Assembly (NCBI GenBank): GCA_038533575.1
Contig: JBCAYL010000002.1
Coordinates: 186,001-250,000 of the forward strand
Reading direction: 5' to 3'
DNA from: Pseudomonadota bacterium
GTDB lineage: Bacteria; Pseudomonadota; Alphaproteobacteria; Rhodobacterales; Rhodobacteraceae
Length of the DNA: 64,000 bases
Below the pieces are notes generated by a model. That model was given only the letters and a program-made list of their open reading frames with translations. It had not been told where the DNA came from and did not search any database. Both the position numbers and the translations under genes were made by a program. Positions 1 to 12,000 of this stretch are shown here, in pieces. Within the stretch, counting starts at the first letter, position 1. The number at the start of each line of letters is the position of its first letter.

Positions 1-1
1 C

Positions 2-3000
2 GACCTCAATGGCGGGAACCTGACGGTGACCGCCACCGCCGATACCAGTGTCAAGACCGAGGCCATACCGGACGAGGACGGCGCCACGGGCGAAAGCCTC
101 GGCATCGGCGCCTCGGTGGCGCTGACGATCCTCGATCAGGACACGACAGCCAACATCGCCAACGGCGCAGATGTGCTCAACGCCGACGCGATTACGCTCG
201 GTGCGACCGGCACCCATGCCGCCGAGACCCAGGCAACAGGCGCAGCGGAGGGCGGAGGCACCACGGCGGCGGCCGTCATCGCCATCACGATGAATTTCAA
301 CGACACCACGGCCTTCGTGGGCACCGGCGGCCTTCTGAGCACGAGTGCGCTCACCGTGACCGCGACCCATGACGTACAGACGATGAACAACGCCGAAGGC
401 GATGCCGATGGCGGCAGCACGGCTTTGGGCATTTCCTTCGCACTCACGATCTCGGAAGAAAGCACCAGCGCGCAGCTGATGCGCGACGTGCTCGCCACCT
501 CGGGCGCGGTTTCCCTGGTGGCGTCCGGCGCGGCGCGCTCGCGCAGCGCTGCGGCGGCCAGCGCGGCGGGTGCGAGTGACGATGATGGCGGCTCTGACGT
601 GAATGCCGACAATCAGGAACAACAGAACTTCGCCAACAGCCAGGCCACAGCCCGGTCGGGCGAGACGAGCTCCGAGACCACGCCGCCAGACAGCTCCACC
701 GGCGACGGATCGCTTGCCGTGGCAGCCGCAATCGCGCTCGACATCCGCAATTCAGATGTAACCACCGACTTGGCCGACGGCGTGACCGTGGAAGCCGAAG
801 AGGGCGTGATCGTTCGTGCCCACGCGAACCATGACAGCTGGGCCGACGCCACGGGCGAGGCTGCCGATGGCTCCTCGGGCACGGTAGGGGCCGCGGTGGG
901 GATCGCCGTCTCGAACGTGGACGTCACCGCCGCGACCGGCGACAGCGTGATCGACGCCGATGGCCTGACGGTCGAGACGACGGCGCTAGGCTCCGAAGCC
1001 GGGCTTTCTGTGGAGACCCGTAAGACCGTCGATATCGCCGATGACACGATCTTCGTGGGCCATGACGCCGAGATCGCCGTGGGCGACCAGGTCACCTATG
1101 ACGCAGGCGACGGTGGCGGCGCCATCGCGGGTCTCGCCGACGACACGATGTATTTCGTGGTCGCCAAGGAAGACGGGCGTGTGAAGCTATCCGCGACCGA
1201 GGGCGGCGATGCTCTCGACCTGGCCAGCCAAGGCGCTGGGACCGAGCACAGCCTGACGAAGGCCGGCGAGGATGCGATCACCTTCGACCCGGCGGCGGAC
1301 GTCTTCAACCTCGCCTCCGACGATCAGGACCGCCTGCGCACCGGCGACAAGGTGGTCTACACCTCCGGCGCGGGTGCCGATATCGGCGGGCTTACCGACG
1401 GCGAGACCTACTACGTCATCAATGACGGGACGACGCTCAAGCTCGCGGAGGATGCTGAAAAGGCGCGCGCCGGTGAGGCGATCGAGATCACCGGTACCGG
1501 CACGATGGACGAGCACCGGCTCACCGACACCACGAGCCGGGCGGCGGCGGATGCCGTCTCGGGTGCCTCGGGCGGATCGGTCAGCGTGGCAGGCTCCATT
1601 GCCATCGCGGTCGGCGAGACGACGAGTGAAGCGCGGATCGACGGCGGCGCCAGCGTCACCATGGCCGACAAGGGCGACGGCGGTAACGACGTGGGCGCGA
1701 TCAACGTCCAAGCAGGCGCAGACAGCGCGGTCGCGACAAAGGCCGCCGCGGCGCAGAGCGCCGAGGAAGACGGCGCCACCGGAGTCGGGGCCTCCTTCGC
1801 GCTTACCATCACGGGCCACGAGACCCGCGGGGTCATCGAAGATGGCGCGGCCTTCTCTGGGGCCGCGGACATCTCCGTCGGCGCCAAAGGTACCTATGAG
1901 GCTGCTTCCGAGGCTGAGGGTGGCGCCGCGGGCGGCACTGCCGTTTCGCCTGTCGTGGCGATCTCGGTCATCTCCAACGAGACCTCGGCAGAGGTCGAGG
2001 GCGGCACGGCACCGGCTTTGGCGCTTTCAGGCGATCTTTCCGTCACCGCCGAGCACGACGCCGACACGGTGACCTCCGCCAAGGGCGACGCCGTCGGATC
2101 GGACGCCGCCGTGGGGCTGAGCCTGGGGCTCGGTATTTCCGAAGATAGCGCCAGCGCACTCATCTCGCGTGACGTCACCGCGGGCGGCGGTGTCACGCTC
2201 GACGTGACCGGCACGGCCAGCTCCTCCGCTTCTGCCGCGGCCTCCGCCAAAGGCGCCGAGGGCGATGACGAGCCCGGCACCGACGAGGGCGACGTCAATG
2301 CGGAGAACCAACGCCAGCTCGACAACGCCTCCACCGAAGCCGCCGACCGGCGCTCCTCGGGCGAAGGCGCGTCCGAGACCACCGCCCCCGACGCCTCGAC
2401 ATCGGACGGCGCGCTCGCCGTCGCCGCGGCCGTGGGTATCAACGTGGGCTCCGCGAGCTTCGAGGCGAGCCTCGCCGACGGGGTGACGCTCGACGCGCAG
2501 GACGCGACCGTGATCCGTGCGCGCGGCAATGGCGACAGCTCCGCGGAGGCCACCGGCGAGGCCGTGGATGCGGGCTCCATAGGTATCGGTGCGGCCGTGG
2601 CGATCAACGTGGGCGACATGGACGTCACCGCCGATACCGGCGCCACCACCATCATCACTGACGGGTTGACGGTGGAAGCCGGGCAAACCACCGACGGAGA
2701 CGACGCGCGCCATGAACACACCGCCAAGGCCACATCGGGCGCGGGCGGCGGCAATACTGGGATCGCGGGCTCGGTTGCCATCAACGTGGCAGAGACCCAA
2801 GCCACCGCCGAGATCGACGGTGCGGCCAATGTCACGCTGCGCGACGGCGATGATGCAGATACCGACATCGGCGACAGTGCCGTATCTGCGACAGCGGCCA
2901 GCACGACCGTGACGGAAGCCAAGGCTGCCCAGACCTCCGAGGAAGAGGGTGCCACCGGAATCGGCGCCTCCTTTGCGCTCACCATCACCGATCACTCAAC

Positions 3001-6000
3001 GCGTGCGACCGTGCTCTCGGGCGCCGCGATTTCGGGCGGCGGCAACCTCGCGGTGGCGGCCACAGGCAGCTACGACGCAAGCACCACTGCCGAGGCCGGT
3101 GCCGAAGGCGGCACCGCCGTTTCCCCCGTGGTGTCCATCTCCGTCGTGCGCAACTTGACCGAGGCCTCCGTGGAGGCGGGCGGTGCGCTCTCGCTCTCTG
3201 GCAACCTTGAAATCAAAGCTGCCCATGACGCCGACACCGTCACGATCGCCCGTGGCGATACCAAGGGCTCGAATGCCGCGGTGGGCTTGAGCCTCGGGCT
3301 CGGCATCGTCGACGACGAGGCCAGCGCACTTCTCGAGCGCGACGTGACCGCCGGCGGCGGCGTGATACTCGAAGCGACCGGGACGGCGGCGAGCCGGACT
3401 TTCAGCGAAGCGGGTGCCGAAGGCGCGGGAGAAGACGACGAGACCCCCGAGACCGAGGAGGGCGCCGTCGACGCCGAGAACGAGCGGCAGCTTGGCAATG
3501 CCAATACGCAAGCCGAGGCCCGGCGCAGCTCGGGCGAGGGGTCCGGCCAGACAGAGACTCCCGACGCCTCCACCGGCGAAGGCGATAGCGGCGGTTCCCT
3601 GTCTGTGGCCGCAGCCGTAGCGATCAATCTGGGCGATGCGGCCTTCCGCGCCGAACTCGTGGGCGCCGTTACAGTGGTTGCCACCGGCGCCGTCGTGCTG
3701 CGCGCGAAAGCCAATGCCGACGCCTGGGCCTTGGCCACTGGCGAAGCCGTGGGCGCAGGGTCTGCCGGGATCGGCGCCGCAGTGGGTCTCAACGTGGCGG
3801 ATGCCGATATCATCGCGCTGACGAATGCCGCGACGATCACCGGCAACGGCCTGACCGTCGAGGCCGGGATGACCGAGCGCAGCACGGGCATATCCGTGGA
3901 AAGCGCCAAGGTCGTGGACACCGAGGAAAACACCATCCAGCTGGACGAGGACAACGGGTTCTCCACCGGCGACGAGGTGACTTACGAGCAGGGCACGGGC
4001 GGCACCGCGATCGACGGGCTCACCGATGGCGTGACCTACTTCGTCATCAAGGGCGAAGACGGAAAAATCCAGCTTGCCGCGGACATGGCCAAAGCGATGG
4101 ATGGCGAAGCGATCGAGCTTGGCGATCAGGGCATGGGTTCCGAGCACACGCTCACCTCCGTCGAGCCCGACAGTGAACCTGTCACGTTCAATCCTGACGA
4201 GGATCTCTTCACGCTCTCCAACAAGGATGCCGACGGCTTCCGGACGGGGGATGCGCTCCGCTACGAGAATGGCGGAGGTGCCGATATCGGCGGGCTGACC
4301 GGCGGCACCACCTATTTCGCAATCACCGACGGGGAGGGCGGCTTCGCGCTGGCCGAGACCCGCGACGCGGCCATGGCCGGCGACGCGGTCGAGATCACCG
4401 GGACCGGCGGGGGCGATGCCCATACAGTGGCGGAATCCGTCCACCGCTCCGCCGCGGATGCCACGTCCGGCGCAGGCGGCGGCAACGTCGGCATCGCTGG
4501 CTCTGTCGCGATCAATCTGGGCGAGACACGTGCGCTGGCCGAGATCGATGGCGCGGCGACGGTCACGATGACGGGCGACGGCGACGTGGCCGTCATGTCC
4601 GAGGCTGCGAGCTTTGCGGGCGCGCGCGCGGCGGCAGCCCAGAGCGAAGCCGGCAATGTCGGCATCGGCGCAAGCTTCGGCCTCACGATCACGGATCACC
4701 TGACCCGTGCGGCCATCGCCGATGGCGCGACGGTCACCGGTGCCGACGACATCACCGTGGCCGCCACGGGCACCTATGACGCGCGGACCGATGTCGAGGG
4801 AGGGGCCGAGGGTGGCACCGCTGTCGCACCCGTGGTGGCGCTGTCGATTACCCGGAACCTCACCGAGGCGGTCGTCGGAACCGGCGGCCAGCTCACGCTG
4901 GGCGGGGACCTCTCGATCACAGCGACGCACGAGGCCGAGACTGTTACCGTGGCCAAAGGCGACGCCACTGGCAGCAGTGCCGCGGTTGGCATCTCCTTCG
5001 GACTGACAGTGGCCGAGGACGACGTGACCGCGACGCTCCTGCGCAATGTCGATGCGGGGGGCGGCGTGGCGCTCGTGGCGCAGGGACGGGCCACGACCCG
5101 GACCGAGGCCGAGGCCTCCGCGGCCGGGGCCGAGGGCGAGGACAACGAAGGCGATCCGCCCAACGATCAGAACGTGAACGACACGAACGCCGCACAGCTC
5201 GACAACGCCAACACCCAAGCAGAGAACCGGCGCTCCTCGGGCACCGGCAGCGACGAGACAGCGACGCCCGACGCCTCGACATCGGATGGGGCGGTTACGG
5301 TAGCTGCAGCCATCGCAATCGATCTCGGGACCTTCAACGCGACCGCCGATATCGCCGACGGCCTCGTCATCACGGCAGGCGGTGCCGTGGCCATGACAGC
5401 GCGTGGCAGCGTCGACGGCAAGGCGCGGGCCGATGGCTCGGCCAGCATGGGCGACAATGGCTCGGTCGGGGCGGCTGTGGCCATCGTGAAGGCCGACGGC
5501 ACGATCACCGCAGACCTTGACAACGCGACCATCACTGCCGGCGGCCTGACCGTTAAGGCGCTGGTCTATGATGCGTCCGGCGACGGGGTCAGCACGTCGG
5601 AGGCGGGCGCCACGTCCGGCGCGTCGGGCGGCGGCCTCGGGGTCGCGGGCTCTTTCGCGCTGAACCTGTCGGCGGTTGAGGCGACCGCGAGCGTGGGTTC
5701 GGGTGTCACCTACACCGGCGACGACGCGGGCGACGTGACCGTTGCGTCGTCGAACGCGATGGAAAGCAACGCCATCGCCTCCGCGGCACAGGAAAAGACC
5801 GAGGCCGAAGAGGCCGAGGAGGAGAGTCAGCAGGGTCAGCAGGGCCAAACTGGTAATGGCGGGACCACCGACACCCAGCAGACCGGCAACACGCTCGGCA
5901 TCGGCGCCTCCTTCGCGCTCAATATCGCCGACATGTCGACCACCGCGGAGATCACCGATGACGCTGCGCTCACCGGCGCAGGCGACCTCACGGTGCAGGC

Positions 6001-9000
6001 CGATGGCAGCCATACCGCCGTCACCAAGGCCGTCGGCGGCGCAGAGGGTGGCAACGCCATCACGCCGGTCGCTGCGATCACTGCCGTCCAGAACAACGTA
6101 CGCGCCGCGATCGACACCAGCGCACCCGGGGCACTGACGGCCACGGGCGATGTGGCCGTGACAGCGTCGCTGACCGCAGACAGCTCCAGCGATGCCGAAG
6201 GCAGCGCGGATGGCACCAATGCCGCCGTAGGCGTGAGCGTCGGTGTCACGGTGAGCGAGGACGTGGTCCTCGCGCTCATCACCAGCCAAATCGAAGCCAC
6301 GGGCGGCGTCGCTGTCAGTGCGACCGGTATCGCCTCCTCCCGCGCCGATGCGACGTCCAGTGCGGCTGGCGCCAAGGGCGAGAACAACGACGGCTCTACT
6401 GACGGCCCGACGACCCAGCAGACCACCGACCAGCAAGTCGGCACCGCCAACACGCGCGGGGGTACCAACGCGTCCTCGCCCAGCACCGAGACCTCCTCCA
6501 CCGACAATAACGGCGGTGGCGCAGTGAGCGTGGCCGCGGCGATCGCGGTCAATGTCTCGAGTCTGAGCGTGCAGGCGCTGATCGGCACGCCGCAAGACGA
6601 TGCGACCATCACGGCCGGAGGCCCCGTCTCGGCGACCTCGGCCGCCAATGCCGATGCCGGCGCCTTTGGCGACGGATCCGCGACCAACGAGACCTCAGGC
6701 ACGACCGTGGGCGCCGCCGTTTCTGTCAACGTCTCGGACGTTCAGAACCTCGCCACTATCGACAACGCGACCGTCACGGGCGACGGCGTCCGCGCGGACG
6801 CTGTCATGGCTGAGCGTGACGTGGACATCGAGGTGACCGAACGCCAGATCGTCAATACGGAAGATAATACCCTCTTCCTCGCCCCAGAAGAGGCGTTCAC
6901 CGCCAATGAGCAGGTGGTCTACAAGAACGGCGGCGGCGACGACATCGAAGGGCTCGAGAACAACGAGACCTATTTCGTGCTGCTGGGCGAAGACGGTTTC
7001 ATCCAGCTCGCCAGCGAAGCCGATGGCGAGGCCATCGATCTCAAGAGCCAGGGCATGGGCGACGCCCACGTCCTGGAACGCACCGACAAAGACACTGTCA
7101 CCTTCGACCCCGACGAGGCCCGGTTCGAGATCGATCTCGAGAACCCGCGCGGCCTGATCACTGGCGACCGGGTCGTCTATGACAATGGCGGTGGCACGAG
7201 CGTCGGCGGACTGAACCAGGGTGACACCTACTTCGCCATCGTGACGGGCGACGGTACCCTGGAACTTGCCGACAGCTTCGAAAATGCCTTTGCAGGCGAC
7301 GCCGTTGAACTCACAAGCGCCGGGATGGGCGATGGCCACGTTCTGAAGAACGCGACCCACGCCATAGGTGTAGACGCGCGCTCCGGCGCGGGTGGCGGCA
7401 AGACCGGCGTTGCTGGCTCCGTGGCGATCAATATCGCAGGTGGCACCACCAAGGGTGAATTCGGAGAGACGGCCGATATCAACGTGACCGGCACCGGGGG
7501 ATCGTCGATCACCGGCGAAGCGGACACGCTCGTTCTGACGCGCGCTGTGCCCTCGGTCGCGACCACGGGCACCAGCACGGGCATCGGTGTGTCCTTTGCG
7601 CTGGGCATCGCCGGGCACGACACGGACGCCACGCTGGCGGCTGGAGCGACCGTGGACGGGGCAGAGGATCTCGCGATCACGGCCAAGGGCGATCACGTTA
7701 TGATCACGCTGGCACAGGCTGGAGCGACCGTGGCGGCCAGTGGCACCGGCGTCGGCGGGGCCGTGGGTCTTTCGGTGGCCGAGAACAGCACCGATGCAAC
7801 TGTTGCGACCTCCGACAACGTGCTCGACGTGAACGGTGATCTGACCGTGTCGGCAGACAGCACATCACGCGTGCAGACAGAGGCGGACGCCGACACCAAG
7901 GGTGGCAAGACCGGCGTCGGGATTGCCATCGCGCTGACCTGGGTCGAAGACGACACCTCCGCACTGCTTGATCGCGACGTCTCCACGGGCGCGGCGGATG
8001 CCGATGATGTGTCGGTGACCGCCAGCAGTGCGGTGGACGCCACGACGTTGGTCACCGGCAGCGCCGAGGGCGCGGCCTCCCAATCCAGCGGCGGCCAGAC
8101 GGCGAACCAGCGCACAGCGCAGGAAAGCAGCTTCGTCGATACGCGCTCGAATTCCAGCCTGTCGGATCCGCAGCCCGCGACGCAGGTGCAGAACGCAAAC
8201 ACGACGTCGCAAAACCAGACAAGTAACCCGGGCGGCGGCAACAATACGCAGAATTCCACGCAGAGCACCTCGGGCGGGTCGGTCCAGGTCGCGGCGGCAA
8301 TCGGCGCCACGATCATCACTCCGGTGGTCACGGCCACCATCGCCGACGGGCGCAGTGTGAATGCCATGGGCGATGTGCGCGTCGCCGCCATAAGCGACGC
8401 GGATGCCGACACCCAGACAACCGGTCTGGCGATGTCGAAATCCGGTGGGACGACCGTGGGGGCCGCCGTGTCGGTCAACGTGGGCGTGATGGAGACGACC
8501 GCCTATCTCGGCGATGGTGGCATGACCGGAGATAGCCTCGAAGTAGAGGCCGGAACCTCCGAAGGAGAAGTAAACGAATTCAAAACCCTAGCCTTGGCCG
8601 GCGCGGGCTCTACGCAGAATTCCGGTGGCGGTGGTGGCAGCAACGGCGGTGCTACGTCGGTCGCCGGGGCGGCTGGCGTCAACGTACTGGTCTCCGACAC
8701 AACTGCCGAGATCGCTGCCGACACGACGGTCGCGGCGGCCACGGGCGATGTGTCCGTGGTGACGCGGCAGGATATCGGGCTGCAGAACCTCGCAGGCGGC
8801 GTGTCCTTCGTGAAATCGAGCGGTGGCAGCGGCAGCTCCAATTCCGTCGGTGCGGCGGTGGGTGTCAACGTCGTCGATGCGACCACCGAGTCCTTTGTGG
8901 GCGAGGGCACCACGATCACTGCGGGCGGCGATGTGACGGTTTCTGCCAAGGGCTCGCTCAACCCCATTGATTTCGAACTGCCGATCGTCGGCGACGAGCT

Positions 9001-12000
9001 CGAGCTCGATATCTTCGACCAGCCGGTCACCAACATGGTTCTGGGCGCCGGCATCGACGGAAGCTCGAGCTCAGGATCCGGATCCGGCGGTGCGGGCGGC
9101 GCTGGATCGGCGGTGATCAACGTACTGACACCGATCACGCGCGCCGTCGTGGGCCAGAATGCCCAGATCAACGCCGGCGGTGATATTTCCGTGCTGGCCG
9201 AGGATGAAAGCAAGGTCATCAATATCGTTGGCGCCGTGGGCGCCTCGCTCAACGGTAAGGGCATCGGCGCCGGGCTCGACGTCACGGTATTGACCAAGAC
9301 AACCGAGGCGGCGGTGATTTCCGCGTCTGGCCTTGGCGACACGACGACGCTTACGGCGGGCGGCACGGTCGCCGTGCGCGCTGTCAGCGTCGAGGACATC
9401 TTCAGCGTTGTGCTCAATGTCGGCATCGGCGATTCCACCGCTGTGGCCGGCGGTGCACTGGTGCTGGTGCTCGACACCGACACGCTGGCCTATGCCGGGC
9501 ATGATGGCGATTTCGTTCCGGCGGCAGCAGGCAACGTTGTGCTTAGCGCGGGCGGATCCGTGATCGTAACCGCCGACAGCACCACCGAGACTGAGGCGAG
9601 TGCGGGATCTCTCGCCGTGTCGCTCAGCTCCGACAGCATCGGCGCGGCGGTGACCGTGCTGGTGGATATCGACGACACGATTGCCTTTGTCGGCGACGGA
9701 GCCGTGGTTACTGCCTCCGGCGTCGGGGCCGCTGTCGATGTCGCGGATATCGACGGCGATGGCGACCGGGTCACCGAGAGTGTCACGGGGCTCGCCATCG
9801 GTGCCACCTCGATCGAAGATCACTTCCTCTTGGCAATCGGCGGTGCGCTGTCTCTTGAATCCAACAAGGTCGGCCTTGCGCTCTCGGTGGGCGTTGGGGT
9901 CATTCACGGCCGCACGCGCGGCACACTCGGCCTTGGCGCGCAGGTGACGGATGCTAGCGCAGTGCTGCTGCGTGCCGCGGATCAGACTGACGTCCAGACC
10001 ATCATCGGGGGCGCTGGGGCCTCCGGCGGACAGGGCTTCGGCGGCGCGGTCTCGGTCCTCGATGTGAGCAACGAGGCCTATGCCGACATGGAGGGCGCGA
10101 ACGATGTGACGGCGAGCGGCGATGTTCGGCTCGATGCGCAGTCGGCCACCGACATCAACGCGCTGGCGATTTCCGTGGCCGGCGCGGTGTCCACTGGATC
10201 GCAGAATTCCTCGGGCGGTGTGGCCTTCGCGGGTGCTGCATCCGTAACCGTCAACCTCGTCGACAATGATAGCAGCGCCACGATCGGCGCCGGCAGCACG
10301 GTGTCCACGACCGGAGATGTCAGCGCAACGGCAGCTGACACGTCAGAAATCACGGCGGATGCCGGAAACGCGACACTTGCGATCAGTACCGAGGACAGCG
10401 CGGGCGCGGTCGGTGCCTCTGTCGCGGTCAACCAGATCGACCTCGGCATCGCCGCAGGTATCGCCGACAGCGATATCACCGCTGACGATGTCACGGTCAC
10501 TGCCGACAAGGCCGCGTCGATCATGGTCCTCACGGTTGCAGGCGCGGCGACGGCGGCCACGAAGGGCGGCACCGCCGTGGCCGGAGTTGGCTCCGGCGCG
10601 GGCAACAGGATTACCCATTCGACCACGGCACTGATCACAGACAGCACCGTGAATGCCAGCGGTGCAGTGTCGGTTCGGGCGACGGATAGCGGCCTCATCG
10701 AGGCCGATGCGGGATCTGGTGCACTCGCGATCTCTGTAGGCGGCAACAGCACCAACGCCGCCATCGCGGCCGGGGCCGCGGCGGCCACCAACGAGGTTAC
10801 CGGGACGGTCCATGCCCGCGTGCTCGACAGCTCTGTGACCGCGGGCGGCGCATTCGACGCGGAAGCCACGTCCGACACCGCGATCATGACGAAGGCGGTC
10901 GCCGTATCGGGCTCGATCACCAGCAGCCAAGGAACGGGCATCGGCATCTCCGGCGCGGGCACGGGCAACGGAAACGAGATCGGAAACTCCATCATCGCCT
11001 CGGTGGAGCGGAGCACGATAGAGGCGGATTCCGTCTCGCTGCTGGCCACCGACGATGCCGATATCACTGCGCTTGCGCTCGCCGTTGCGGGCACTGTCAC
11101 GGTCAGCCAGGGCACGAATGTGGGCATTGGCCTCGGCATCTCGATCTCGGTCAACGAGATCACAAACGAGGCGCTGGCGATCATCGACGACAGCGATGTG
11201 ATCTCCGCTGGCGCGGTGACCCTGGCCGCGAGCTCCACCGGAGACATCACCGCGCAGGCGGTGGGCGTATCCGTCTCCGTCACCACGAATTCGGGTAGCG
11301 GGGCGACGGTCAATCTGGATGGCACCGTGGCGGTGACGCTCAACGAGATCACCAATACGACCCGCGCCGCGATCGAGGATAGCGATACGAATTCCGAGAA
11401 TACGCTGACCGCGCAGGGTGCCCTGAGCCTGTCGGCGACCGACAGCGGCAAGATCGAAGCAGATGCCGCCGCCGCAACGGCATCGGTCTCCGTGGGCAGC
11501 TCCTCGGGCCCCAACATCACTGGAAACATCTCCGTCGCTGTGGCCGAGAACACCATCACAAACGTCACCGAGGCGATCATCGACAGCGTCGACGCGAGCT
11601 CGCAGGGTGGCGTCGCGCTGACGGCGCAGTCCATCAAGGACATCGACGCTGTGGTCGTAGCGGCCTCGGTGGCCTTCTCAGGCGGCAGCGGGTCCAGCGC
11701 CAGCGTCGCCCTGACTGGCGCGGGAGCGCGCGCCACCAACGAGACCAATAACTCCGTGCTGGCGATCATCCGCAACACAGAGGTCGTCGACAGCGCGGGC
11801 GCTGCGGCGCTGAGCGCCACCGACGCCACCGACATCAACGCCGCCGTCGTCGCCGCGTCCGTCAGCGCGTCCATCGACAGTGGCAGTTCGGCTTCCGGCT
11901 CCCTTTCGGTCACGGTGTCGCTGGCCGAGAATAGCATTACCAACACCACTCGCGCGGTCGTCGAGAACGATGCGAGTGTGACGGTTCCGGGTGATTTCAG

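Larger units (their letters stand above)
102..8700 (+). repeat. six-copy large repeat organised as a 2.9-kb higher-order repeat
   Basis: The signature G(I/V)GxSxAL(T/N)I recurs near 102, 1788, 2958, 4665, 5895 and 7578. Each unit then runs through an AEGGxAxxPVxAIS stretch, an ADTVTxAKGDA stretch, an ED(x)xSALxxRDV stretch, a Gln/Asn/Ser/Thr-rich linker and a GIAGSVAIN block. Odd-numbered units (1, 3, 5) carry an extra module of about 540 bases and even units do not. Spacing therefore alternates between about 1.7 kb and 1.2 kb, and odd-to-odd spacing is about 2.86-2.94 kb. This indicates amplification of a two-unit block. Unit boundaries are read by eye and are approximate. Confidence 0.8.

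Noticed and set aside
2996-6595. Minus-strand open frame of 1199 codons
   Set aside because: Arg/Gly/His-rich shadow with no recognisable motif and no plausible ribosome site.
1-8700. Tandem repeats considered as a CRISPR-like or mobile-element repeat array
   Set aside because: The repeats keep the reading frame, vary mostly at synonymous or conservative positions and have no spacers or terminal inverted repeats; they are protein repeats.
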